The position numbers and the translations under genes are program-made. Below the pieces are notes generated by a model. The model was not told the origin of the DNA. It saw only the letters and a list, made by a program, of their open reading frames with translations, and ran no database searches. A stretch of DNA of 52,666 bases from Bacteroidales bacterium (GTDB lineage Bacteria > Bacteroidota > Bacteroidia > Bacteroidales > P3): contig JAEEHQ010000123.1 of the NCBI GenBank assembly GCA_016280915.1, positions 1 through 52,666 on the forward strand. The letters are read 5' to 3'. Below are positions 33,666-41,158 of this stretch, in pieces. Each line of letters starts with the position of its first letter. Position 1 is the stretch's first letter.

Positions 33666-34604
33666 TTATTCCTCCGCCCAAGGGTCGTCGTAATAGAAAT
33701 AAGATTTGACGGTGACGTCGGTCCAATACAGGGTGTGATAGGTGGTGGTGACGCTGCTGGGATAGGGAGGACGAACGTATTGGTAGTCCCATCGGGACTG
33801 GGAAGTGGAGGTGGTATTGTCGCGGCTGTTGTAGTGGTAGTATGTGCGGCGCACCAGGTTGTTTTTGCAGAAACAGGAGGGGTCATCGACGATTCCGTCG
33901 TGGCTGATGAGGCTGGAATTGAAGTAGCCTTGGAAGGGGTTTGGATGGTTGTCGTATGCATATTCTATCTTCGACAGCCCGGTGCAGTACCATGCCATGG
34001 AGTCGGCCGTGGCACGTATCAGGTTGCCGTTGCTCCACTCCAGCGTCCATCGTTGTACAAGTGTGTCGGTGCCGTAATTGTCTATCATCCAGTTTTGTAG
34101 TGGATGGGTGAAGACAATGGCGTAGGGATACTGCTGTCCATTGTGGTAGAGGAAGTCGGTGGTGTAGTTGCGGTTTTCGTCTCCGAAAAGGAAGTTGATT
34201 TGGCTGAGCAGCCCGTCGGAGTAGGTGAAATGGAACGTGCGTTTCGACACTCCTCCGACGCGGTGACAGATGCTGTCCAGCCGCCCGTTGCTGTTGTAGT
34301 AGTAGAAGTCTTGTGTAGGTTCGGTAAGATAGTTCTGCTCACGGTCGAATTCCACAATGTCGAGCCTTCTATGATAGGTATTCCAGATCCAGTTGTCGTA
34401 ATAGGTTAAGGAGTCGTTCCGGGCTTCAACCCCCTCTTCGTGCAAGTCGTGGCGGATTCTCACCACGGTGGCAGCTGGCGAGTAAAGGCCCCGAAAAGCA
34501 TCTTGCGTGACTGGTCTTGTGTCGTTGGTACGTTGGCATGCTGTGGCTAAGAGCAGAACGGACGCAACGGCTGCTAGGCTTTTGGTGAGGGTTATTTTGT
34601 CCAT
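33666..34604 (-). CDS. Lipoprotein with YD/DUF4595-like repeats, copy 2
   Basis: 312 residues. SpII signal (SLAAVASVLLLATACQRTND). Clear paralogue of the distal gene at 30602: AFRGLYSPAATVVRIRHDLHEEGVEARNDSLTYYD, FYYYNSNGRLDSICH, TTDFLYHNGQQYPYAIVFTHPLQ, AYDNHPNPFQGYFNSS and DDPSCFCKNNLVRR have close matches there. The conserved CxC near the end (CFC/CLC) is notable. The two paralogues flank the other small lipoprotein genes. Begins 13 nt after the lipocalin-like gene. Confidence 0.7.
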   Translation of the reverse strand: MDKITLTKSLAAVASVLLLATACQRTNDTRPVTQDAFRGLYSPAATVVRIRHDLHEEGVEARNDSLTYYDNWIWNTYHRRLDIVEFDREQNYLTEPTQDFYYYNSNGRLDSICHRVGGVSKRTFHFTYSDGLLSQINFLFGDENRNYTTDFLYHNGQQYPYAIVFTHPLQNWMIDNYGTDTLVQRWTLEWSNGNLIRATADSMAWYCTGLSKIEYAYDNHPNPFQGYFNSSLISHDGIVDDPSCFCKNNLVRRTYYHYNSRDNTTSTSQSRWDYQYVRPPYPSSVTTTYHTLYWTDVTVKSYFYYDDPWAEE

Positions 34605-34617
34605 GGGTTATTGTTAT

Positions 34618-35115
34618 TTAATGGTTGATTTTTGCATAGGTGTTGGTGATGGTTTCTATGCCATTACCAGAGGTGTAGTTGATGTTGTATTGTATTTTCA
34701 CTTTCAACATGTGGTCGGTCAAAATCAGAATCTGCCATGTGTTTATTTTGCCGTGTCGGTCAATCATCTGCAGATTGGTACCATTAGTTGAGATGTTCCA
34801 AGTATAGGATATTTCATCATAAATGGGGGGCCATATCTCTGCCTCACTTCTTTCTTCCACTATGGCGATACCGTTGTCGCGGAAATGTAAGTTCTTAACC
34901 TTTGGGTGTTCGGGCACGAAAGTGGTGTCGAGAGTATAGTTGCCATAGAAGTTGTATTCTTCCTCACCACTTTGGTAAGCCCAAGAACCGATGAGGTTGG
35001 GTCGGATGGCAAGACTGGTATTCAAAAGGTTGGAACCCACCTCTTTTTCACATGATGTGGCTGTGATGGCAAACAACAGGAGGAGGAAAGAACCGATTAG
35101 ATAGTTTGGTTTCAT
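34618..35115 (-). CDS. Lipocalin-like lipoprotein
   Basis: 165 residues, SpII signal (LIGSFLLLLFAITATSCEKE). The mature part opens with LIGSWAYQSGEEEYNFYG and continues in alternating strands (KNLHFRDNGIAIVEERSE, YTWNISTNGTNLQMIDRHG), the pattern of the lipocalin-like domains (starting xGxW) common in Bacteroidales lipoproteins. The assignment is by pattern only. It lies between the barrel gene and a YD-type lipoprotein gene in the sigma-headed array. Confidence 0.6.
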   Translation of the reverse strand: MKPNYLIGSFLLLLFAITATSCEKEVGSNLLNTSLAIRPNLIGSWAYQSGEEEYNFYGNYTLDTTFVPEHPKVKNLHFRDNGIAIVEERSEAEIWPPIYDEISYTWNISTNGTNLQMIDRHGKINTWQILILTDHMLKVKIQYNINYTSGNGIETITNTYAKINH

Positions 35116-35183
35116 GGTTAAAAGGGTTTATTAATGATGTATTATATTGTTGGTGTGTCCTCTTAGATGTTCCCTATGTAAGG

Positions 35184-36254
35184 CTATAAGATGTTAAAAA
35201 GGTTGAGTCTCAATCCAAATGCCAAGTGGTATGGGGTGACGATATATTGATTGTTGATGTTCAGTTCTTTCATAAGAGGAGTGAGCCCTGTTTCTATATA
35301 GGCACCAAGGAGGCCGTAATTGACGCTGAAGCGAGTTTTTAATTGAAATCGGCTGAAAGATAACTTTTTGATGTAGTTGTTGACAACCTCCTCATCGTTT
35401 TGTTGGAAGGTGTAAGTGCGCGAATGGGTGCAGTAGAAATAGAATTGTGGTATCAATTCCAAACTAAGGCTGAAGGAGTGTTTCTGGGCATTGGGATAGA
35501 AGATGAAATGTAGGGGGAAGTCAATAGACATGGTGTTGATGTGGCTGGTCCATGTGCCTGCATCAGAGGTGATATAGGAGTCCATGGAAAAGCCATGATT
35601 TTCGCTCGAGAAGACGGTGTTTGAAGAGAGAAACTGATAGTTGCTCGTGTGATATTCGACTCCAATGCCAGCTGCTTTATGTTCGTCCATGTAAAAGGAG
35701 TAGCTCAATTGCCAGCCCTGGTCGAGAGCAAATTTTCCTTGTATGGGGTCGTTAATTAGGCCATTGCCTGTCAGCCACTGGTTCCATCCGAAGAAAAAGT
35801 CATTGTGTAGGCGTTTGTATTCACCGTATTTCTTTTTGCCCAACAAAACGGCGGAATTTTTTTTGCGATTGCTAGTACCGTTGATAGTGGTGTGTCCGAC
35901 GGTGTGCACCTTGCCATCGTAGAGAACCATGGCATTGTCGCTGATGTCGAAGGTGAGCAGGTATAGGGTACTGTCGTTAGCAGCCGTGGTACCCACATGC
36001 AGGGTCATGTCGTTGGCGGCAGCCGTTGTGGTGAGTCGGTTGCCTTCGATGACCACCAGCCGCTCTTTTGTGCTGGGGGCCGAGGCAGTATAAGAAATCC
36101 AGTTGCATGTGTCCTGCTCTAAGCAGACAATACAGTTGCCCGACACGACAATGTGGCTGATTGTCTGTTCGAGGTTCTGGCGGTAAGTGGTGCTCTGTGC
36201 CATAGAGAGGAGGCCACAGGTTAAGAAGGCTAAGATGAATGCTGTTTTTTTCAT
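35184..36254 (-). CDS. Outer-membrane barrel with N-terminal beta-helix-like head, in ECF sigma array
   Basis: 356 residues with a signal peptide (MKKTAFILAFLTCGLLSMAQ). Residues about 25-130 look like a DUF2807-type adhesin head: repeated short strands VVSGNCIVCLEQ.., RLVVIEGNRLTTTAAANDMTLHVGT, and VHTVGHTTINGTSN. From about 150 on the sequence is barrel-like (FFFGWNQWLTGNGL, WQLSYSFYMDEHKAAGIGVEYH, FGLRLNLFNIL). The gene starts 32 nt after the anti-sigma gene, so the head may be exposed and sense or bind the cue that drives the sigma/anti-sigma pair. That is inference. Confidence 0.65.
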   Translation of the reverse strand: MKKTAFILAFLTCGLLSMAQSTTYRQNLEQTISHIVVSGNCIVCLEQDTCNWISYTASAPSTKERLVVIEGNRLTTTAAANDMTLHVGTTAANDSTLYLLTFDISDNAMVLYDGKVHTVGHTTINGTSNRKKNSAVLLGKKKYGEYKRLHNDFFFGWNQWLTGNGLINDPIQGKFALDQGWQLSYSFYMDEHKAAGIGVEYHTSNYQFLSSNTVFSSENHGFSMDSYITSDAGTWTSHINTMSIDFPLHFIFYPNAQKHSFSLSLELIPQFYFYCTHSRTYTFQQNDEEVVNNYIKKLSFSRFQLKTRFSVNYGLLGAYIETGLTPLMKELNINNQYIVTPYHLAFGLRLNLFNIL

Positions 36255-36286
36255 AATCAGGAGGGGGTATATTGTTGTTTGTATTA

Positions 36287-37081
36287 TTATTCTGTCATGA
36301 TTGAGGCATCGGCCAGCTCCTGCGATTCGCGCAGTGAGAGGAGTCCGTTGTAAATAATATCGTGGATGTCTTGCTTGGTTTGGTCAAGGTTCTTGCGAAT
36401 GTTGTGTGCCATCTGCAAAAGTAACGAGGGCTCTTCTGCTTTTGTTTGGGTAGGTATCACTTCGGCCAGATTGTCCACTAGGATGACGTCATTCACCTGT
36501 GCCAGTTTCCGACTCTCCAAAGTGGATGGGAGGTGGTGGGGTTGCCTGTCTATTAGGGTGGCATCAGCCTCCTCTGTGGCCGTGGAAAGAACGGCGGGCA
36601 GTTGGTTGGCATGAGCGGTTAGGTTTTCATCAATAGGGGATTTCGCTACTGCCAATGAGGCCGAAGAAGGATTCTTCGCATGATTGGTTGCCAAAGGTGC
36701 TGATGGGGCCTGGTCGATGGATGTTGTATTCTCCGTAGTTTCATGTTCTTCAACAGGTTCAAGCGTTGTGGCAGGCTTTGTGGATTGTGCCACAGTAATT
36801 CCATCTTTCGTCTGAGAGGGGAAAAACATATAAACGCCCCAACCCATTGCCAACACCACACAGGCGGCAGCAACCCAACGCCATGTATATTTCTTGTGTT
36901 GAGGTTGAGCAGAAGGTGGTTCGGCCGTGACTACCAGCGTGGGGTCGTAGTAGGCCTCCATCTCCTCGCGGATGTCGGGGTGCTCCAGCAGAAAACGCTC
37001 CACCTCCAGGCAGGTGCTGCTGTCCAGCTCTCCCTCTTGGTAGAGGTAGAGATAGCTCTGGTAGTTTTCCATGTTAATCAT
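36287..37081 (-). CDS. Membrane anti-sigma factor
   Basis: 264 residues with one membrane helix (about residues 69-87, WVAAACVVLAMGWGVYMFF). The cytoplasmic N-terminus (YLYLYQEGELDSSTCLEVERFLLEHPDIREEMEAYY) resembles anti-sigma domains that clamp ECF factors, without a zinc motif. The periplasmic part is Ser/Thr/Ala-rich with no known domain. The ATG at 37081 overlaps the sigma stop codon (ATGA), which fixes the start and indicates coupled translation. A second ATG three codons on (MENYQ) is possible. It is not a FecR-type protein by eye. Confidence 0.8.
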   Translation of the reverse strand: MINMENYQSYLYLYQEGELDSSTCLEVERFLLEHPDIREEMEAYYDPTLVVTAEPPSAQPQHKKYTWRWVAAACVVLAMGWGVYMFFPSQTKDGITVAQSTKPATTLEPVEEHETTENTTSIDQAPSAPLATNHAKNPSSASLAVAKSPIDENLTAHANQLPAVLSTATEEADATLIDRQPHHLPSTLESRKLAQVNDVILVDNLAEVIPTQTKAEEPSLLLQMAHNIRKNLDQTKQDIHDIIYNGLLSLRESQELADASIMTE

Positions 37082-37578
37082 AACGCGTGTTTTTTAATTT
37101 CGTTTATCTTCAAATAATTCTTTTTCAGGTTGATGCGGGCACGGTAAAGGATGCCGGTCACCTGCGACTCGTCCAAACCGACTATTTGGGCAATCTCCTT
37201 GTAGTGGTAGCCCTCCAGGTCCTTCATCAGCAAGATGGCTCGGTGCTGTTCGGGCAGTTGGTTGAGGGCTTGCTGCATGGCATCGTGCAGTTCAAAGTTG
37301 TCGTGCTGCAGGTACCACTCCTCTCGTGTAATCTCGGGCACGATGTGGCGAAACCGTTCCTCATGTCGGTGTTGGTCGACCCAAAGACGATACATAACCC
37401 TCAACATCCACCCTTTGGCTTTGTCGGGCTCCACCTGGCTGCGGTGTGTCCAAAGCCTGACAAGGGCCTCCTGCACCATATCCCAAGCACTGTCGCCATC
37501 AGCAGTATAGCGCACAGCAAAACGGTATAGATCCTCACGTTGTGTTTGGGCAATATGTATGAATTCTTTTTCAACCAT
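37078..37578 (-). CDS. ECF-type RNA polymerase sigma factor
   Basis: 166 residues. The sigma-2 region is EDLYRFAVRYTADGDSAWDMVQEALVRLWTHR. The sigma-4 region is ALNQLPEQHRAILLMKDLEGYHYKEIAQIVGLDESQVTGILYRARINLKK with a clear helix-turn-helix. Length and domains are those of a group 4 factor. It is translationally coupled to the anti-sigma gene, and heads a ten-gene minus-strand series (37578 to 30602). It probably directs that operon and may regulate itself. The upstream gap is full of repeats, and I could not assign a promoter. Confidence 0.92.
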   Translation of the reverse strand: MVEKEFIHIAQTQREDLYRFAVRYTADGDSAWDMVQEALVRLWTHRSQVEPDKAKGWMLRVMYRLWVDQHRHEERFRHIVPEITREEWYLQHDNFELHDAMQQALNQLPEQHRAILLMKDLEGYHYKEIAQIVGLDESQVTGILYRARINLKKNYLKINEIKKHAL

Positions 37579-37649
37579 TCAACCAATAAACGTACAACCA
37601 CCCCAAAATATTTGCGCCCCTCATAAAAAAATTATTAAGTGAAGGAGTA

Positions 37650-37666
37650 AAGGCTCGGAGAGCCTT
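37650..37666 (+). repeat. RRA-triloop hairpin
   Basis: AAGGCTC-GGA-GAGCCTT: 7-bp stem, GGA triloop, followed by ACTCTCAATAACC. The same tail follows the hairpin at 16646. Confidence 0.55.
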
Positions 37667-37789
37667 ACTCTCAATAACCCGTCGCGGAGGATGTTCTCAG
37701 TTGTGGCAGATTTGCAATCTGACGCAAAATACTATAAGGATTTTCAATCCGTAAAGCAATAATTCTCGCAGAAATCGCAGATTTTACTA

Positions 37790-37905
37790 TCAACTTTTAA
37801 CGCTAAACTTTCAACTACTCTAAACTTTCAACTCTCAATAACCAATAAACAATAACCAATAAACACTAACACCAATAACCTATAAACTTTCAACTATAGA
37901 ACATC
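37790..37905 (+). repeat. G-poor heptamer tract
   Basis: A run of CAACT/TAAACTTT/CAATAACC-type words in which the plus strand has almost no G. It shares vocabulary with the tracts at 38485, 40993, 46372 (inverted) and 48945. Confidence 0.6.
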
Positions 37906-38048
37906 GAAAAACACGAAAAACTCGAATGTGCAAGCTAAAGCTTGTTTTTTATTAACACGAATTACCATTAATTAACCATTAATGGCTGGCGCGGACTTTG
38001 ATGTCTCGCAGAAAGCGCAGAAAGCGCAGAGTTTACTATCAACTAAAT

Positions 38049-38096
38049 GTGCCACGTATCACATGTATTACACGAATTTGGCAAGCTAAAGTTTGG
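38049..38096 (+). repeat. 48-nt interspersed repeat, plus-orientation copy
   Basis: Begins GTGCCACGTATCACATG and ends GCTAAAGTTTGG. It is repeated inverted at 46587-46634 with one mismatch (47 of 48). Confidence 0.75.
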
Positions 38097-38162
38097 TTTG
38101 ATTACGCGGATTTACTTTATACTCAGAGACCTTTCAACTCTCAATAGGAGACTTCTATAAAT

Positions 38163-38177
38163 CACCTCGAAGAGGTG
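38163..38177 (+). repeat. RRA-triloop hairpin with compensatory stem
   Basis: CACCTC-GAA-GAGGTG, related to the GCCTC-GAA-GAGGC hairpin at 16646. Both sides of the stem have changed together. It is not followed by CTCTC. Confidence 0.5.
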
Positions 38178-38187
38178 TGATATGCGA

Positions 38188-38230
38188 AACGTTGCGAAAG
38201 TCGACGTCGCGACCGAATGGGAGCAACGTT
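38188..38230 (+). repeat. Hairpin with conserved loop GACCGAATGGGA, copy 1
   Basis: AACGTTGC (38188-38195) pairs with GCAACGTT (38223-38230). The 22-nt core at 38206-38227 is identical to 50496-50517, but the stems differ outside it. A T-run follows. Confidence 0.6.
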
Positions 38231-38395
38231 TTTTTCCGAGAGCAGAGCCGAACTTGTTCGAGCTATGCCGAGATGCAGCAACGTCTCGTAGAAACACGGT
38301 TCAAGCCGAAGGCGCAGTGCCGTGACATTCAGACATCAGAGAACTGCGTCCCAACGGGACGCGACACAGAAAACTAATAAATAGAACACTCTATT

Positions 38396-38428
38396 GCTTG
38401 CAATAAAAGTCTCCAATTCTTATCAAAT
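38396..38428 (+). repeat. 33-nt interspersed repeat copy B
   Basis: Matches 27384-27416 at 29 of 33 positions. Followed by AT-rich sequence ending in a TCTCAAATTCTTGACAAATA-type stretch similar to 46732 and 49006. Confidence 0.5.
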
Positions 38429-38484
38429 TCAAAATACGCAATTTGCAAATTCTCAAATTCTTGACAAATAAAAAACTTAAACTA

Positions 38485-38570
38485 TCAACTCTAAACTCTC
38501 AATAACCAATAACCTATAAACAATAAACTTTTCACTACTTTAAACTATAATCTATCAACTAAAATAGATC
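38485..38570 (+). repeat. G-poor heptamer tract
   Basis: Plus strand built of CTATCAACTCTAAACTCTC and CAATAACCTATAAAC words with almost no G. It lies just past the terminator of the acidic lipoprotein gene. Confidence 0.6.
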
Positions 38571-38582
38571 TCTCCTTAAAAG

Positions 38583-38614
38583 AAAAGAGCTCACCCCGAA
38601 GGGAGAGCTCTTTT
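38583..38614 (-). terminator. Bidirectional-looking terminator of the acidic lipoprotein gene
   Basis: AAAAGAGCTC (38583-38592) pairs with GAGCTCTTTT (38605-38614) around an inner CCC-GAA-GGG. It lies 24 nt past the stop of the minus-strand gene at 38638, and the A/T ends supply a U-run on either strand. Confidence 0.75.
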
Positions 38615-38637
38615 GGGTATCCTTGATAGGGATAGGA

Positions 38638-39582
38638 TTATTTGAGCAACTTGGCTATGCGCTTGCTGATGTTTTTCTCGAGGTCTTTCTTCATAGATAC
38701 TTCGTGGAGGGAGCCGGTGAAGTTGCCTGTAATGGTGTTGCCGTTGGCGGAACCGCTGAAGTTGATGGTATATGTATCGCCACTAATGGTGCAGTTGAGG
38801 GTGCCGCTATTGAGGATGAATTCACTCTCCATTTCATCTTCGTCATTGATGTAGAATTCCATGGCAACAGCGTTGCCAGAAGCCAGCTCGTCTTCGTCGG
38901 TGGTGATAGTGTAGCTGCCGTTACTCAAAGTATGTAGTGAGCTGATGTCGAGGGTGGCATCCATTTGCGAACTGAATAATTCGTACAGGTAGTAGCCATC
39001 TGTAGAAGTCCAGATGCCAGATATCAACTGATATTGGTTGTCGTTGACGTTCACGGTGCCATTTCCGGTGGGGGTGTTGAGGTCTATCAGTTTGCCTTGG
39101 TAGAAGATGTCAATGGCCTTACCAGATTCAGTAGTACCCGTGGCGGCAATTGTATATATGCCGTCCTCTTCTGAAATCTTGATGGAACCGTTGGCCATAT
39201 AGTCATCTTCAGCCTCTTCATCGTCGGAGCTCATCGCACCCAGCGTGCCGGTACTGGTGAAGAAGAATGTGTAGATGTCGGTGAAGGATGCTCCACTTTC
39301 GCCAATTTCTTCAAGGCTCATGACACTGAAACTGTAGTTGTTGCTTAGTTGGAAGTAGTAGACGTACATGCCATCGGAGTTCATCTTAATAATGGAGTTG
39401 ATGGCCAGTGTGTCGTTGCCATAGTAGAAATGACTGTTGTCGATGGGCTCCTCAGGTGTGGTGGTGTCGTTGGGGGTAATAGGCGTGATTTCTTCCTTTT
39501 TGCAGCCAGCCAGCATCATGGCGGCCAACACGATGACGGCAAGAGCTGTCATGGCTTTGTGTGAGAAAAGGTTCTTTTTCAT
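38638..39582 (-). CDS. Acidic lipoprotein of unknown function
   Basis: 314 residues with SpII signal (MTALAVIVLAAMMLAGCKKEE), then a Thr/Pro-rich linker (ITPITPNDTTTPEEP). The mature chain is markedly acidic (SSDDEEAEDDYM, TTDEDELASG, NDEDEMESEF) and beta-type, with a repeated half: ANGSIKISEEDGIYTIAATGT and LNSGTLNCTISGDTYTINFSG look like two copies of one hairpin module. Only the last 15 residues are basic (KKDLEKNISKRIAKLLK). Family not recognised. A terminator follows. It is a single-gene unit, divergent from the HD-domain gene. Confidence 0.75.
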   Translation of the reverse strand: MKKNLFSHKAMTALAVIVLAAMMLAGCKKEEITPITPNDTTTPEEPIDNSHFYYGNDTLAINSIIKMNSDGMYVYYFQLSNNYSFSVMSLEEIGESGASFTDIYTFFFTSTGTLGAMSSDDEEAEDDYMANGSIKISEEDGIYTIAATGTTESGKAIDIFYQGKLIDLNTPTGNGTVNVNDNQYQLISGIWTSTDGYYLYELFSSQMDATLDISSLHTLSNGSYTITTDEDELASGNAVAMEFYINDEDEMESEFILNSGTLNCTISGDTYTINFSGSANGNTITGNFTGSLHEVSMKKDLEKNISKRIAKLLK

Positions 39583-39732
39583 GTTGTTGAATAGATTGGT
39601 GAATTGTGATTATTTTGAATCTTTGTTTGATAAGTTGGATAACGCATTTGAAGTATACTTATTGTGTGGGCAGTATGATTTTATTTTTCGGCCTCTGGGC
39701 AATAAATAAATACTATATGCGTTTTCTTAAAG

Positions 39733-40965
39733 ATGACTAACAAACGCAAGATTATCAACGACCCGGTGTACGACGGGTTTCTAACCATAGAGGACGACAT
39801 CATCTTCGACGTGCTCAGCCACCCCTTTTTCCAGCGGCAGCGGCGCATCAAGCAGTTGGGCTTCACCTATTTGGTCTACCCAGGCGCCATGCATACACGC
39901 TTCAGCCACATGCTGGGTGCCCTCAACCTCATGGGACGTGCCCTCGAGGTGCTGAAGGTAAAAGGGGTGCAGCTCACCCACGACGAGGTGCTGGGGGCCA
40001 AGCTGGCCATCCTCATGCACGACATCGGCCACGGCCCTTTCTCCCATACCTCCGAGCATACGCTGGCCGACATGCCCCACGAGGTATGCTCGCGCCTCTA
40101 CATGCAACGTCTCAACCAGGAGTTCGGGGGCGGCTTGACTACTGCCATCAGCATCTTCGACGACAGCTATCCCAAGCATTTCCTCCATCAGCTGGTGAGC
40201 AGCCAGCTCGACATGGACCGCCTTGACTATCTGGGCCGCGACAGTTTCTTTACCGGTGTTAGCGAGGGCATCGTGGGCACCGACCGCATCATCAGCATGC
40301 TCAATGTGAAGGACGATGAACTGGTGGTGGACGAGAAAGGCATCTATTCGGTCGAGAAATTCATCATCTCTCGCCGCCTGATGTACTGGCAGGTCTACCT
40401 TCACAAAACCGTTATCGCTGCCGACAACCTGCTCCTCAACGTCCTCCGCCGTGCCCGAGAACTGGCTGCAGCCGGCGACAGCCTTGGCATTGACTTCATG
40501 CCCCTCTACGATTTCCTCTGCCACCACTACACCGAGCAGGATTTCATCTCCAACCACCAACTGCTCGACCGTTTCGCCCTGCTCGACGATGGCGACATAG
40601 TCATGGCCCTTAAATGCTGGATGAGCCATCCCGACACCGTCCTCCGCACCCTCTCCGAGCATCTGCTCAACCGCCACCTCAGCGCCATCAGGGTTTCCGA
40701 CAGGCCTTTCGACCCTGCGATGTTGGACACCCTCCGCACCCAGGCTCAGCTCCTCTACGGCATCGGACCCGAGGAAAGTGAGTTTTTCGTTGGCACTGGC
40801 AAACTGCATAACCATGCCTACGACTACAACGACAAGGAAATCAAGGTCCTCTTTAAGGATGGCACTTGTCGCGACATAGGCGATGCCTCCGACCAGTTGG
40901 ACCGCCATTTCCTCGAAAAACAGGTTACCAAGTACTACATCTATTACCCCAAATCACTCCGATAG
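39733..40965 (+). CDS. HD-domain phosphohydrolase (dGTPase-like)
   Basis: 410 residues. The metal site is complete: HTRFSHMLG (residues 54-62), HDIGHGPFSHTSEH (96-109) and, later, LDMDRLDYLGRDSFF. The order H..HD..H/D and the SQLDMDRLDYL box fit the SAMHD1/dGTPase-like superfamily of HD proteins found widely in bacteria. The substrate is likely a (deoxy)nucleotide, but this is inferred. No signal peptide; cytosolic. It is followed by a 57-bp tandem repeat and then the Mur ligase gene, on the same strand. Confidence 0.88.
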   Translation: MTNKRKIINDPVYDGFLTIEDDIIFDVLSHPFFQRQRRIKQLGFTYLVYPGAMHTRFSHMLGALNLMGRALEVLKVKGVQLTHDEVLGAKLAILMHDIGHGPFSHTSEHTLADMPHEVCSRLYMQRLNQEFGGGLTTAISIFDDSYPKHFLHQLVSSQLDMDRLDYLGRDSFFTGVSEGIVGTDRIISMLNVKDDELVVDEKGIYSVEKFIISRRLMYWQVYLHKTVIAADNLLLNVLRRARELAAAGDSLGIDFMPLYDFLCHHYTEQDFISNHQLLDRFALLDDGDIVMALKCWMSHPDTVLRTLSEHLLNRHLSAIRVSDRPFDPAMLDTLRTQAQLLYGIGPEESEFFVGTGKLHNHAYDYNDKEIKVLFKDGTCRDIGDASDQLDRHFLEKQVTKYYIYYPKSLR

Positions 40966-40992
40966 AACCCCACCCATTCAACGCCACACAAA

Positions 40993-41150
40993 CTCTCAAC
41001 TCTAAACTTTAAACTGACTCTAAACTCTCAACTCTATACTGTCTATCAACTCTCAACTCTAAACTTTAAACTGACTCTAAACTATCAACTCTATACTGTC
41101 TATCAACTCTCAACTCTCAACTTTAAACTATAAACACTCAACTCTCAACT
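40993..41150 (+). repeat. 57-bp tandem repeat inside a G-poor heptamer tract
   Basis: Two full units (40993-41049 and 41050-41106, one mismatch) and a diverging third starting at 41107. Units begin CTCTCAACTCTAAACTTTAA. The plus strand has only about two G per unit. The tract ends within 10 nt of the Mur ligase ATG (41159), and no Shine-Dalgarno is visible. Confidence 0.85.
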
Positions 41151-41158
41151 ATAATAAC

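Larger units (their letters stand above)
37579..38637. other. 1.06-kb gene-free repeat mosaic
   Basis: No convincing gene. It contains, in order: a triloop hairpin (37650); a CGCAGAAATCGCAG stretch near 37767; a G-poor heptamer tract (37790-37905); CAAGC-TAAA-GCTTG near 37933; GCGCAG repeats near 38010-38032; a 48-nt element (38049); a triloop hairpin (38163); a conserved-loop hairpin (38188-38230); GCGTCCC-AAC-GGGACGC (38346-38362); a 33-nt repeat (38396); and a second heptamer tract (38485-38570). A terminator closes it. A 61-codon open frame across 38112-38297 is part of the repeats. Confidence 0.7.

Noticed and set aside
39781..40908. 375-codon open frame antisense to the HD phosphohydrolase
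   Set aside because: The plus-strand product has the complete HD metal motifs. The antisense translation has no recognisable domain.
40993..41150. CRISPR array
   Set aside because: Repeats are contiguous without unique spacers, are low-complexity, and no cas genes are present.
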